A DNA stretch of 12,626 bases from an uncultured Muribaculaceae bacterium (lineage in GTDB: Bacteria; Bacteroidota; Bacteroidia; Bacteroidales; Muribaculaceae), in NCBI GenBank assembly GCA_947644475.1, contig CANRZQ010000047.1, positions 1 through 12,626 of the forward strand, written 5' to 3'. The notes under the pieces are model-generated. The model saw only the letters and a program-made list of their open reading frames with translations, was not told the origin of the DNA and made no database searches. Positions 1-7,506 of the stretch are shown piece by piece. The position numbers and the translations under genes are program-made. Numbering within the stretch: position 1 is the stretch's first letter; each line of letters starts with the position of its first letter.

Positions 1-717
1 ATCGCCATGTGGGGCGCCACCACAGCTTTCCCCACATTCGGCCTCGGCTGGAAAGTCCTCTTCGCCATCTACGCCGTTGTAAGCTTCCTTTCGGTAAGCA
101 TCCTGGGCGCCACCCCCATCAATGAGGAGAAGCCCGACAAAGCCTCCGGCCCCGTGGAATGCCTCCGGCTCCTTGGCAAGCCTTTCGTGCTCCTTTGCTT
201 CATCGGCATCATGTGCCACGTGGGCATCGACGTGGGCACAAACACCACAGCCCCCAAACTCCTGATCGAACGCCTCGGCATGGGCCTCGAGGAAGCCGGA
301 TTTGCCACAAGCGTCTACTTCATCTTCCGCACCATCGGCTGCTTCTCCGGCAGTTTCATCCTCCGCAATGTATCGTCGAGGGCCTTCTTCACCGCAAGCG
401 TGGTGATGATGCTCGCCGGCATGGGCATCCTTTTTGCCGCCGACTCGCTCACGATGCTCTACATCGGCATAGCCCTCATCGGCTACGGCAACTCCAACAT
501 CTTCTCCATCATATTCGCACAGGCACTCAACTCCACCGACACCGAGAAAAACGAAGTGTCAGGCCTCATGATCATGGGCCTTTTCGGAGGCACCATCTTC
601 CCTCTCGCCATGGGTTTCGCCAGCGACTACCTGGGCGGCCAGTACGGAGCCATAGGCGTGATGACCGTCGGGGTAATATACCTCATGTGCTATATCTTTA
701 AAATTAAAAAAGTCTAA
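1..717 (+). CDS. Sugar MFS transporter, C-terminal part (FucP/GluP-like), cut by the window edge
   Basis: This inner-membrane permease probably imports a monosaccharide with protons. The reading frame is open from base 1, so the true start lies upstream and about 238 residues of the C-terminal part are visible. Around seven hydrophobic segments can be seen, roughly at residues 17-33, 60-78, 100-120, 127-146, 149-175, 185-210 and 214-233. They would correspond to about TM6-TM12, with a charged cytoplasmic loop (INEEKPDK) after the first. The stretch SGLMIMGLFGGTIFPLAMG resembles the late-helix signature of the fucose:proton symporter family (FucP, GluP). The gene ends 6 nt before a fructokinase, so the pair is almost certainly co-transcribed and fructose is the most likely substrate (inference). 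In Bacteroides thetaiotaomicron a similar transporter-fructokinase pair belongs to the fructan utilisation locus. Family call is strong; substrate is not proven. Confidence 0.85.
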   Translation: MAMWGATTAFPTFGLGWKVLFAIYAVVSFLSVSILGATPINEEKPDKASGPVECLRLLGKPFVLLCFIGIMCHVGIDVGTNTTAPKLLIERLGMGLEEAGFATSVYFIFRTIGCFSGSFILRNVSSRAFFTASVVMMLAGMGILFAADSLTMLYIGIALIGYGNSNIFSIIFAQALNSTDTEKNEVSGLMIMGLFGGTIFPLAMGFASDYLGGQYGAIGVMTVGVIYLMCYIFKIKKV

Positions 718-723
718 GAAATC

Positions 724-1605
724 ATGAAAAAGAACGTAATAGTAGGCATGGGCGAGGCACTCTGGGATGTGCTCCCCGAAGGTAAAAAAATTGGCGGCGC
801 ACCGGCCAACTTCGCTTATCACGTAAGCCAGTTCGGGCTCGACAGCTGTGTCGTAAGCGCAATCGGCGACGACAAACTCGGCGATGAGATAATCGAGAAT
901 TTCGATGCCAAGAATCTTAACCGCATCATCGAAAAAGTACCCTACCCCACCGGCACCGTGCAGGTGGAAATCGACCCCGCCGGCATCCCCCAGTACAACA
1001 TTAAGGAGAATGTGGCATGGGACAATGTCCCCTTTACCGCCGAACTCGGCGAACTGGCACGCAACACCCGCGCCGTATGCTTCGGCTCGCTGGCCCAGCG
1101 CTCGGTGGTGACACGCGACACCATCCTCCGCTTCCTCGACGAAATGCCCAAGAACGACGACGTTCTCAAAGTATTCGACATCAACCTGCGCCAGGGTTTC
1201 TTCACCAAGGACATAATCTGCGAGTCGCTGCGCCGGTGCAACATCCTCAAAATCAACGATGAGGAACTCGTCACCGTCAGCCGCCTCAAAGGCTATCCCG
1301 GCATCGACCTTCAAGACAAATGCTGGATTCTCCTGGGAAAATACAACCTGAAAATGCTCATCCTCACCTGCGGCATCAACGGCAGTTATGTATTCACTCC
1401 CGGCAACGTATCGTTCCAGCCCACCCCCACGGTAGAGGTGGCCGACACCGTCGGCGCCGGCGACTCCTTCACCGCCGCCTTCATCTCGTCAATCATCCTT
1501 GGCAAATCGGTGGAAGAAGCCCACAAAAAAGCAGTGGAAGTATCGGCCTTTGTCTGCACCCAAAACGGCGCAATGCCCGTCCTCCCCGAAAGTCTCATAA
1601 AATGA
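724..1605 (+). CDS. PfkB-family carbohydrate kinase, probable fructokinase
   Basis: This is a cytosolic sugar kinase of the ribokinase/PfkB family, 293 residues, a normal length for bacterial fructokinases. The N-terminal substrate-binding signature is present as G24-G25-A-P-A-N29-F. The C-terminal PfkB signature is D241-T-V-G-A-G-D247, in which D247 is the expected catalytic base and GAG forms the anion hole. The start at 724 lies 6 nt after the permease stop and gives the usual short N-terminal beta strand (NVIVGMGEALWD). Pairing with a sugar permease suggests ATP-dependent phosphorylation of imported fructose to fructose-6-phosphate. Adenosine kinase or 2-keto-3-deoxygluconate kinase are less likely alternatives, given the GEALWDVLP opening typical of fructokinases. 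A strong terminator follows 40 nt after the stop, so this is the last gene of its operon. Confidence 0.88.
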   Translation: MKKNVIVGMGEALWDVLPEGKKIGGAPANFAYHVSQFGLDSCVVSAIGDDKLGDEIIENFDAKNLNRIIEKVPYPTGTVQVEIDPAGIPQYNIKENVAWDNVPFTAELGELARNTRAVCFGSLAQRSVVTRDTILRFLDEMPKNDDVLKVFDINLRQGFFTKDIICESLRRCNILKINDEELVTVSRLKGYPGIDLQDKCWILLGKYNLKMLILTCGINGSYVFTPGNVSFQPTPTVEVADTVGAGDSFTAAFISSIILGKSVEEAHKKAVEVSAFVCTQNGAMPVLPESLIK

Positions 1606-1645
1606 TACCGATGGGCTATTAGGTAAAAAGATTGTAATTGGATTG

Positions 1646-1685
1646 AAAATCCCGTGATGGCGCAGTTCTGCCATCACGGGATTTT
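1646..1685. terminator. Symmetric rho-independent terminator after the fructokinase
   Basis: A perfect 16-bp inverted repeat (left arm aaaatcccgtgatggc at 1646-1661, right arm 1670-1685) encloses an 8-nt loop. The stem carries an A run on its 5' side and TTTT on its 3' side, so it could terminate transcription in both directions. No gene reads towards it from the right here, so its main role is to end the permease-kinase transcript. Confidence 0.88.
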
Positions 1686-1802
1686 GATATTATTTACATT
1701 AACTGTCGTTAATTTGAGGATGCAACAAAAGACTGTTTATGTCCCGACCCTACTGTTTGCAATTTTGATACACCCTCTTTTTATAAATGATGAGAATTTT
1801 TT

Positions 1803-1843
1803 ACGAAATCTTGGCAATCCACGTAATTAACGTTAAATAATAC
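1803..1843. repeat. Diverged intergenic repeat, copy 1 (upstream of pgeF)
   Basis: This stretch aligns without gaps to 2656-2696 in the next intergenic region, with 32 of 41 positions identical by hand count. Shared blocks are acgaaatc, caatccacg, aatt, acgtt and atac. It lies in the AT-rich 214-nt gap between the terminator and pgeF; apart from this and a weak -7 box I see nothing else there. Confidence 0.55.
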
Positions 1844-1874
1844 TCATTTAATCGTCGTTTATTGTTGCTTTAAT

Positions 1875-1882
1875 TAATTTTG
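1875..1882 (+). promoter_or_regulatory. Possible -7 box for pgeF
   Basis: TAATTTTG matches the Bacteroidetes -7 consensus TAnnTTTG and lies 17 nt before the pgeF start. No TTG sits at the expected -33 position (about 1851-1854 reads ATCG), so this is only half a promoter. The leader would be about 10 nt. Support is moderate to low. Confidence 0.35.
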
Positions 1883-1899
1883 CACAAAAAAACACAAAT

Positions 1900-2574
1900 A
1901 TGCTTGACTACGATATATCGCCATCCGTGGAAGCCTTTTCCACCAATATAGCCGACAGCACCGATTTCGACGTGGTGCTTCCGCTGCACCAATCTCACGG
2001 CACGGAAAGCGTCATTGTCAACACTGCCGATGACGTGAACACCACATTCGGAGCCGACGCCCTGATTACACAGACGCCGGGGCTGCGCATCGGCGTGAAG
2101 ACTGCCGACTGCGTGCCGGTGCTGCTCCACGATGGCTTGACACGCACCGTGGCGGCCATACACTCGGGCTGGAAAGGGACACTGGCCGACATAATCGGCA
2201 CTACCGTCGGGCGCATGACGGCCGAACTAAACGTGGACCCGCGCAACATCAGGGCCGTTATCGGCCCATGCATCCACATCGAGGCCTTCGAGGTGGGCGA
2301 CGACGTGCGCGACCTTTTCCATGAGGCCGGCTTCGGCGATTTCTGCCGGTGCATGCCCAGGTTCGGCACCGCCGACGGCGAAAAATGGCATATCGACCTG
2401 CCCGGCATATGCCGCTGCGAACTCCTGCGCGCCGGGGTGCGCGACATCGAAGTCCGCCCCGAATGCACCTACACCCTCCACCACCGCTTTTACTCCGCCC
2501 GCCGCCTCGGCCCCGCCTTCCAAAAACAGCGCATCCTCTCCTGCATAATGCTCCGCCAAAAATCTCACGAATAA
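1900..2574 (+). CDS. pgeF: PgeF/YfiH laccase-domain protein (purine nucleoside phosphorylase), short N-terminus
   Basis: This family (DUF152; YfiH/LACC1-like) cleaves purine nucleosides with phosphate and can deaminate adenosine. In E. coli, YfiH also affects peptidoglycan precursor fidelity. The expected metal/active-site residues are visible: H33 in HQSHG, C71 in TADCVPVLL and H88 in HSGWKG. GPCIHIEAFEVG and FYSARR near the C-terminus are also typical. The protein has 224 residues against about 240-270 usual. The part missing is the N-terminal block carrying the TR.GG.S...N...GD motif: only about 15 residues separate AFST from VVLPLHQSHG. No upstream in-frame start exists before a stop at 1849-1851, so this shortening is not a start-site error. 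It stands alone between two AT-rich gaps, just upstream of purC, also a purine gene. Confidence 0.88.
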   Translation: MLDYDISPSVEAFSTNIADSTDFDVVLPLHQSHGTESVIVNTADDVNTTFGADALITQTPGLRIGVKTADCVPVLLHDGLTRTVAAIHSGWKGTLADIIGTTVGRMTAELNVDPRNIRAVIGPCIHIEAFEVGDDVRDLFHEAGFGDFCRCMPRFGTADGEKWHIDLPGICRCELLRAGVRDIEVRPECTYTLHHRFYSARRLGPAFQKQRILSCIMLRQKSHE

Positions 2575-2655
2575 GCGGCAATTAACGTAAATATCATGAA
2601 TTAATCATTAATATAATTAACGGCTCATTGACGGCCATTAACGTTATAATTTTTC

Positions 2656-2696
2656 ACGAAATCATTTCAATCCACGAAATTCACGTTTAGCGATAC
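2656..2696. repeat. Diverged intergenic repeat, copy 2 (between pgeF and purC)
   Basis: This is the same-orientation partner of 1803-1843 (32 of 41 identical). It lies in the 220-nt pgeF-purC gap, which also contains several attaacg words (near 2581, 2617 and 2638). Its right end lies 35 nt before the purC -33 box. Confidence 0.55.
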
Positions 2697-2731
2697 ATTT
2701 CGGGCGTTTTTTCCTGAAATTCGCGCAAGTG

Positions 2732-2763
2732 TTTGGCGGCGTTGTGAAATTTTTGTAATTTTG
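2732..2763 (+). promoter_or_regulatory. Bacteroidetes-type promoter of the purC operon
   Basis: TTTG at 2732-2735 (-33) and TAATTTTG at 2756-2763 (-7, consensus TAnnTTTG) are separated by exactly 20 nt, the standard arrangement for the primary sigma factor of Bacteroidetes. The predicted start of transcription lies a few bases later, giving a leader of about 25 nt before the purC ATG. Confidence 0.72.
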
Positions 2764-2794
2764 CATTACGTTTCACCAAACAACTGAAAAAAGC

Positions 2795-3751
2795 ATGTAT
2801 ACTCTGACTCGTACCGACTTCAATTTCCCCGGCCAACTTAGTGTGTATCACGGCAAGGTACGTGATGTCTACGATATTAACGACGACATCCTCGTGATGG
2901 TCGCCACCGACCGCATCTCGGCTTTCGATGTGATTCTCCCCAAAGGCATCCCCTTCAAGGGCCAGGTGCTCAACCAGATTGCAACTTACTTCCTCGACGC
3001 CACAGCCGACGCCGTGCCCAACTGGAAAATGGCCACTCCCGACCCAATGGTCACGGTAGGCGCAAAATGCGAGGGCATGCGCGTGGAGATGATTATCCGC
3101 GGATACCTCACCGGCTCTGCTTGGCGCGAATATGCCGCCGGTGCACGCGAACTCTGCGGCGTGAGACTGCCCGAAGGCATGAAAGAGAATGAAAAATTCC
3201 CCGAACCCATCATCACCCCCACCACCAAAGCCGACGAAGGCCACGACGAGAACATCTCACGCGAGGAAATCATCGCCCAGGGCATCGTGTCGGCCGAAGA
3301 CTACGCCGTGATGGAGGATTACACCCGCAAACTATTCGCAATCGGCTCGAAAATGGCCGCCGACAAGGGACTTATCCTTGTCGACACTAAATATGAATTC
3401 GGCAAACGCGACGGCAAGGTGATTCTCATCGACGAGATTCACACCCCCGACTCCTCGCGCTATTTCTACGCCGACACCTACGACGAACTTTTCGCCGCCG
3501 GCAAGCCACAGCGCCAACTTTCGAAAGAATTTGTGCGCCAATGGCTTATTGAAAACGGCTTCATGGGCAAGGCCGGCCAGCAGGTGCCGGAAATGACCGA
3601 CGAATTCTGCCGCGAAGTGTCCGAGCGCTATATCGAACTTTACGAGCACATCACAGGCCAAAAATTCGTGAAGGCTCCCGAAAGCAACATAGCCGACCGC
3701 ATCGCCACCAACGTGCTCGATTGTCTCAACACGCTCGGCTTGAAGAAATAG
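2795..3751 (+). CDS. purC: SAICAR synthetase (phosphoribosylaminoimidazole-succinocarboxamide synthase)
   Basis: This cytosolic enzyme joins CAIR and aspartate using ATP to make SAICAR in de novo purine synthesis. Signatures run in the expected order: GKVRDVYD at residues 20-27, ATDRISAFD at 37-45, GYLTGSAW in the middle, LILVDTKYEFG at 193-203 and the hallmark IDEIHTPDSSRY at 212-223. At 318 residues it has the longer form common in Bacteroidetes, not the roughly 240-residue E. coli form. The start follows a good promoter. The gene heads a compact run; its TAG is separated from the menG ATG by a single base. Confidence 0.96.
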   Translation: MYTLTRTDFNFPGQLSVYHGKVRDVYDINDDILVMVATDRISAFDVILPKGIPFKGQVLNQIATYFLDATADAVPNWKMATPDPMVTVGAKCEGMRVEMIIRGYLTGSAWREYAAGARELCGVRLPEGMKENEKFPEPIITPTTKADEGHDENISREEIIAQGIVSAEDYAVMEDYTRKLFAIGSKMAADKGLILVDTKYEFGKRDGKVILIDEIHTPDSSRYFYADTYDELFAAGKPQRQLSKEFVRQWLIENGFMGKAGQQVPEMTDEFCREVSERYIELYEHITGQKFVKAPESNIADRIATNVLDCLNTLGLKK

Positions 3752-3752
3752 C

Positions 3753-4493
3753 ATGGCACAAGGCGCGGAACGCATCACTCCTTATGCCGGCGACACACGC
3801 CGCAAGGGCGAACAGGTGAGGGAGATGTTCGACAGCATCGCCCCCGCCTATGACTTCATGAACCGCGCCATGACACTTGGCATCGACCGCCTGTGGCGCC
3901 GCCGTGTAGTGAAGATGGTGGCGCAAACCGGAGCCGCCGACATTCTCGACATAGCCTCCGGCACCGGCGACCTGGCCATAGCCCTCGGACGTGCGTTACC
4001 GCGGGCGCGGGTAACGGGCGTCGACCTGTCGGAAGGCATGATTGCCATCGGACGCGAAAAGGTGGCCCGTGCCGCCCTCGACTCGCGTGTCACGCTCGGC
4101 GTGGCCGACTGCCTCTCCCTCCCGTTTGCCGACGCAAGTTTCGATGCCGTGACTGTGGCATTCGGCGTGCGCAATTTCCAGGATTTGCTTGCCGGATACC
4201 GCGAGATGCACCGCGTGCTGCGCCCCGGCGGCCTGCTTGTGGTGCTCGAACTGTCGACACCCGAATCGAAATATGTGCGTCCGTTCTACAATTTCTACAC
4301 ACGACGGGTGATTCCTATGGCCGGACGTCTGGTGTCGCACGACTCCAACGCCTACCGCTATCTGCCCGACAGCATCCGCGCCGTGGCCCAGGGCCATGAA
4401 ATGTGCGCCCTGATAGCGCGTGCAGGTTTCACGCAGCCTGCATTCCGCACGCTCACATTCGGAGTGGCCACCATCTACTCCGCAAAGAAATAA
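3753..4493 (+). CDS. menG: Demethylmenaquinone methyltransferase (MenG/UbiE)
   Basis: This SAM-dependent methyltransferase carries out the last step of menaquinone synthesis (or the C-methylation of ubiquinone in organisms that have it). Visible signatures are VREMFDSIAPAYDFMNR near residues 22-38, the SAM-binding motif ILDIASGTGD at 64-73, DLSEGMIAIG, the family block FDAVTVAFGVRNF and VLRPGGLLVVLE. The 246-residue length is normal. Gut Bacteroidales use menaquinone for fumarate-dependent respiration, so MenG is the more apt name; many databases use ubiE. It lies 1 nt after purC and 21 nt before the DUF3078 gene, so it is probably translated from the purC transcript. Confidence 0.95.
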   Translation: MAQGAERITPYAGDTRRKGEQVREMFDSIAPAYDFMNRAMTLGIDRLWRRRVVKMVAQTGAADILDIASGTGDLAIALGRALPRARVTGVDLSEGMIAIGREKVARAALDSRVTLGVADCLSLPFADASFDAVTVAFGVRNFQDLLAGYREMHRVLRPGGLLVVLELSTPESKYVRPFYNFYTRRVIPMAGRLVSHDSNAYRYLPDSIRAVAQGHEMCALIARAGFTQPAFRTLTFGVATIYSAKK

Positions 4494-4514
4494 CCAACAT
4501 ATCCAAAATCCATC

Positions 4515-5873
4515 ATGCGCTTTTTCCTGTTGATTATCACCATATTGGCCTCATCCGTCCCGGCTATGTCGCAGGCGATGTACCGTTGGTCGGCCTCACA
4601 GCCATCAAAATCGGCCGAAGTGCTCGAAAGCACGGGGATACTTCCTGAGCCACGCACACCCATGTCGGTAAGCGATTCCCTGATTGCCCTTTACCCCGAA
4701 CCCGACACATTGATGTCGATGACTCCGCTGCCACGGTCGTTCTTCCTCCCTGCGGTATTCGACTCTTACGATGTGCCCGACTCCACTCCCGTCGACATAT
4801 TCGCCCCCGACTATTCGGGCAATCCCGCCATGCGCTGGGTCGAGGACGCCACGGCTGCGGACCGCCGCAGCCGCGCCATGTTGCAGCGCATGTATGTCAA
4901 CAGCCCCGGAGCCATCCCCTACTTCCTCTCAATGCTCCCCGAAGCCCCGAAAGAGTATTATGCCGTAATCGACCCTATCGACCATTCGATTGAAATAAAG
5001 GAAGTGGTGCCGCAGAAAATCGACGTGCCCACAATCGAGGCTCCCGAAATTCAGAAACGTCACTGGATCAAGACTTTCAACGCCTCGCTCCAATTCTCCC
5101 AGGCATATGTGTCGCCCAACTGGTATCAAGGCGGCAACAACAACCTGAACATGCTCGCCAACATATATTACAATGTGAAACTCAATCCCGAGTACCACAA
5201 AAACCTCTTGTTTGAGACCACGGCGCAATATAAACTCGGCATAAACAACGCCCCCGACGATTCAATCCACGCCTACAACATATCCGACGACCTGTTCCAG
5301 ATCAACACCACTTTCGGTGTCAAGGCCGCTCACCGCTGGTACTACTCGCTCACCGCGCAGTTCAAGACTCAGTTGCTGAATTCCTACAACACCAATTCAC
5401 ACAACCTGCGCTCTGCGTTCCTCTCGCCCGGCGAACTCACAGCCGGTATCGGTATGACCTACAACTATGCCAACCCCAAGAAGACATTTACCTTCGACGC
5501 CTCGGTGTCGCCGCTGTCATACAATATGCGCATTTGCACCAACAACAGCCTCAACCCCGAAACATTCGGCATAGAGCCGGGCAAAAAGACGGTGCACAAC
5601 TTCGGTTCGAGTGCCGAATGCAAACTGTTCTGGCAACTCACTTACAACATCTCGTTCCGTTCGCGCCTGTTCACGTTCACCGACTACGACCGGCTGTATG
5701 CCGACTGGGAGAACACGCTTGTGTTCGAAATCAACCGTTTCCTCACCACCCAGATATTCGCCCACCTGCGCTACGACACCGACACTCCGCCCGTCGACGA
5801 CCCCTCTTGGCATAAACTCCAGATTAAAGAAATACTCTCGATCGGATTCGCCTATAAATTCAGCTCGATATGA
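4515..5873 (+). CDS. DUF3078-type outer-membrane beta-barrel protein
   Basis: This exported protein of 452 residues begins with a clear Sec signal peptide (MRFFLLIITILASSVPAMSQ). Residues 21-183 form a proline- and acid-rich region without obvious barrel strands. From W184 (WIKTFNASLQF) onward the pattern is alternating aromatic/hydrophobic strands with short turns. The motif PNWYQGGNNNLN (W203, G206-G207) is characteristic of DUF3078 proteins of Bacteroidetes. The last strand is LSIGFAYKF. The substrate or partner is not known; the family is annotated only as outer-membrane protein. It follows menG by 21 nt and its stop overlaps the next start in an ATGA, so the downstream exported protein is likely translationally coupled to it. 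Confidence 0.83.
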   Translation: MRFFLLIITILASSVPAMSQAMYRWSASQPSKSAEVLESTGILPEPRTPMSVSDSLIALYPEPDTLMSMTPLPRSFFLPAVFDSYDVPDSTPVDIFAPDYSGNPAMRWVEDATAADRRSRAMLQRMYVNSPGAIPYFLSMLPEAPKEYYAVIDPIDHSIEIKEVVPQKIDVPTIEAPEIQKRHWIKTFNASLQFSQAYVSPNWYQGGNNNLNMLANIYYNVKLNPEYHKNLLFETTAQYKLGINNAPDDSIHAYNISDDLFQINTTFGVKAAHRWYYSLTAQFKTQLLNSYNTNSHNLRSAFLSPGELTAGIGMTYNYANPKKTFTFDASVSPLSYNMRICTNNSLNPETFGIEPGKKTVHNFGSSAECKLFWQLTYNISFRSRLFTFTDYDRLYADWENTLVFEINRFLTTQIFAHLRYDTDTPPVDDPSWHKLQIKEILSIGFAYKFSSI

Positions 5874-6367
5874 CCCTCCGCTCTCTCCTCCCCGCCATAT
5901 TCGCCCTTTCATTAGCCGCGACTTCTGCCACGGCTCATGCTCTTGACCCGATTGAAGGCATATGGCAGTGGCCCGACGACGGAGCGCTGATGGAAATAAA
6001 GTCATTATCCGAAACAGCGTTTACTATTGTGCTCCTCGACTCCCCCGACCTCTCAATAAAGCCGGGAACCGAAATAGGACGCGCCGTGTCAACACCGCGC
6101 AAAGGCTCTTACGACGCCTCGATAAGCACCCGCGACGCACTCCGCCCCGGAGCCAAACTAAAAAGCGAGCATTGCGTAATATCGGTCACCGACCACGGCA
6201 CCCTCGTTTTCAAACCTTACCGCACAGGATTGCGCGTAAACATCCTTCGGCTGTTTCCCTACTTCCGGCGCATACGCCCATATTACGAGGACTCGCGTCC
6301 CGACGACATCGACGGCCCCCGCCGCATATCTCCCGAATACCCGGCCACAATCCACCCCGTGCTATGA
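5870..6367 (+). CDS. Small exported protein of unknown function (165 aa)
   Basis: I do not recognise a named family. The start overlaps the stop of the DUF3078 gene by 4 nt (ATGA at 5870-5873). A signal peptide is evident, with hydrophobic core LLPAIFALSLAATSATAHA and likely cleavage after ATAHA. The mature part opens with IEGIWQWPDDGALMEI, which resembles the first strand of small periplasmic barrels such as DUF2147 or lipocalin-like proteins. Later come TLVFKPYRTG and an odd basic-aromatic stretch, LRVNILRLFPYFRRIRPYY. Coupling to the outer-membrane gene suggests an envelope role, possibly with that barrel (inference). The stop TGA (6365-6367) lies inside the next gene's ATGATG. Confidence 0.75.
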   Translation: MTLRSLLPAIFALSLAATSATAHALDPIEGIWQWPDDGALMEIKSLSETAFTIVLLDSPDLSIKPGTEIGRAVSTPRKGSYDASISTRDALRPGAKLKSEHCVISVTDHGTLVFKPYRTGLRVNILRLFPYFRRIRPYYEDSRPDDIDGPRRISPEYPATIHPVL

Positions 6368-6837
6368 TGAGAATATCCGCAATCTTGCTCATCCTCATAT
6401 GCGTGGCCTCGGCCTCGGCACGCAAAGAGAGGTCGACCCACGGCCGCCTCGCGCCAAAAGCCTCCATCGAGGCGGCACTGCCCGTCGACACATTGGCCGC
6501 GGACACTGCCACGGTGGCAATCTCCGGATTCGAGAAGACACTGCGCTCGCGGTGGGAGACATTTTTTGTCACCAACCACAGCAGTCGATGCATAGCATCG
6601 CTCACCGTCGACATTGAATATCTCGACACGAAAGGCCGGCAACTCCACCGGCGCCCCGGCATCGGCATCACCTTCCCCGAGCCAATCCCGCCGGGAGAGA
6701 CGCGTCTGGCCAAGATAGCCACATGGGACTCCCAGTCGGTGCGCTACTACCACCTCTCGCCCCCGGCGCGAACCCGCGCGCAAGCAACGCCTTTCATGGT
6801 GAGAATCACCCCGAAAACAATCACAAGCCCGCGCTGA
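6364..6837 (+). CDS. Small exported protein, FxLYD-like domain (157 aa)
   Basis: The open frame extends back to 5962, but the biological start is taken at 6364 (or the adjacent ATG at 6367). There it makes a 4-nt ATGA overlap with the preceding gene and gives a good signal peptide (MMRISAILLILICVASASA). The upstream extension would run through a coding sequence in another frame and is Arg/Pro-rich, typical of GC-rich out-of-frame translation. The mature domain has the pattern SGFEKTLRSRWETFFVTNHS ... IEYLDTKGRQLH ... IPPGETRLAKIATWDSQ ... YYHLSPP, reminiscent of FxLYD-type immunoglobulin-like domains of extracytoplasmic proteins. Function unknown. It ends the string purC-menG-DUF3078-165 aa-157 aa; a 61-nt gap follows. 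Confidence 0.75.
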   Translation: MMRISAILLILICVASASARKERSTHGRLAPKASIEAALPVDTLAADTATVAISGFEKTLRSRWETFFVTNHSSRCIASLTVDIEYLDTKGRQLHRRPGIGITFPEPIPPGETRLAKIATWDSQSVRYYHLSPPARTRAQATPFMVRITPKTITSPR

Positions 6838-6898
6838 CCAACATTTTCACGCCGCGCTTGTTCTAATTTCACGAATAAAACATCAAATCAAGAAAAAA

Positions 6899-7486
6899 AT
6901 GGAAAAAATACAAAACGGCAAACACGTGTCGATTATCTACGACCTCTATGCCATCGACCAGAACGGCAACGAAGAACTCAAACACCAGTCCGACCCCGCC
7001 GACCCCGAGCAATTCATCTACGGTGTGACCGAAGGCCTGATTGAGCCCCTCGCCCAAGCCATCGACGGCCTCGAGAAAGGCGCCGGATTCGACGTTGTGG
7101 CTAAATCCGACGAAGCATTCGGCCCGCACCTCGACCAATTGGTAATGACATTCGGCCACGACATGTTCGAGGTCGACGGAAAATTCGACAATGAAATCGT
7201 GCAAGTCGGCAAATATGTGCCGATGCTCACCGCCGAAGGCTACCGTGTGCCCGGACTCGTAACAGAAGTGACGCCCGATAAGGTGACTATGGACTTCAAC
7301 CACCCCCTCGCAGGCAAGGACCTCCGCTTCAAAGGCTCCGTGCTCGACGTGCGCGATGCCACCGAAGATGAAATCAAGGCTGCCACCGCTCCCCACCAGT
7401 GCGGATGCGGTTCGTGCGGCGACGGCTGCGGCGACAATTGCGGCGATGGCTGCTCCGACGGATGCGGATGCGGCTCCTGCCATTAA
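6899..7486 (+). CDS. slyD: SlyD-like FKBP peptidyl-prolyl isomerase with Cys/Gly-rich metal-binding tail
   Basis: This is a cytosolic proline isomerase and chaperone of the SlyD type, 195 residues. The FKBP part includes VSIIYDLYAIDQNG, FIYGVTEGLIEPLAQAIDGLEKG (matching the E. coli LHGHGSLISGLETALEGHEVG region) and LAGKDLRFKGSVLDVRDATEDEI. The insert-in-flap chaperone domain lies between. The C-terminal 30 residues (166-195) hold nine cysteines with Gly/Asp/Ser spacers between two histidines (H166 and H195). E. coli SlyD has a His-rich nickel-binding tail here, so metal binding (Ni, Zn or Cu) is likely, by thiol rather than imidazole groups. The 61-nt upstream gap has only a poor promoter candidate (TAATTTCA at 6864), so read-through from the purC run is possible. 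The next gene begins 20 nt downstream. Confidence 0.92.
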   Translation: MEKIQNGKHVSIIYDLYAIDQNGNEELKHQSDPADPEQFIYGVTEGLIEPLAQAIDGLEKGAGFDVVAKSDEAFGPHLDQLVMTFGHDMFEVDGKFDNEIVQVGKYVPMLTAEGYRVPGLVTEVTPDKVTMDFNHPLAGKDLRFKGSVLDVRDATEDEIKAATAPHQCGCGSCGDGCGDNCGDGCSDGCGCGSCH

Positions 7487-7506
7487 ATCAATCAGGCAAA
7501 CCGATT

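Noticed and set aside
559..1314. 251-codon open frame on the minus strand
   Set aside because: It is antisense to the permease and fructokinase genes, which carry clear family motifs, and has no promoter or domain of its own.
5962..6363. N-terminal extension of the FxLYD-like protein gene
   Set aside because: It overlaps the 165-aa gene in another frame, is very rich in Arg and Pro, and would hide a good signal peptide that begins at 6364.
7399..7506. N-terminal extension of the FtsZ-like protein
   Set aside because: It is the shifted reading of the Cys/Gly tail of slyD, giving an artificial Arg/Leu-rich peptide.
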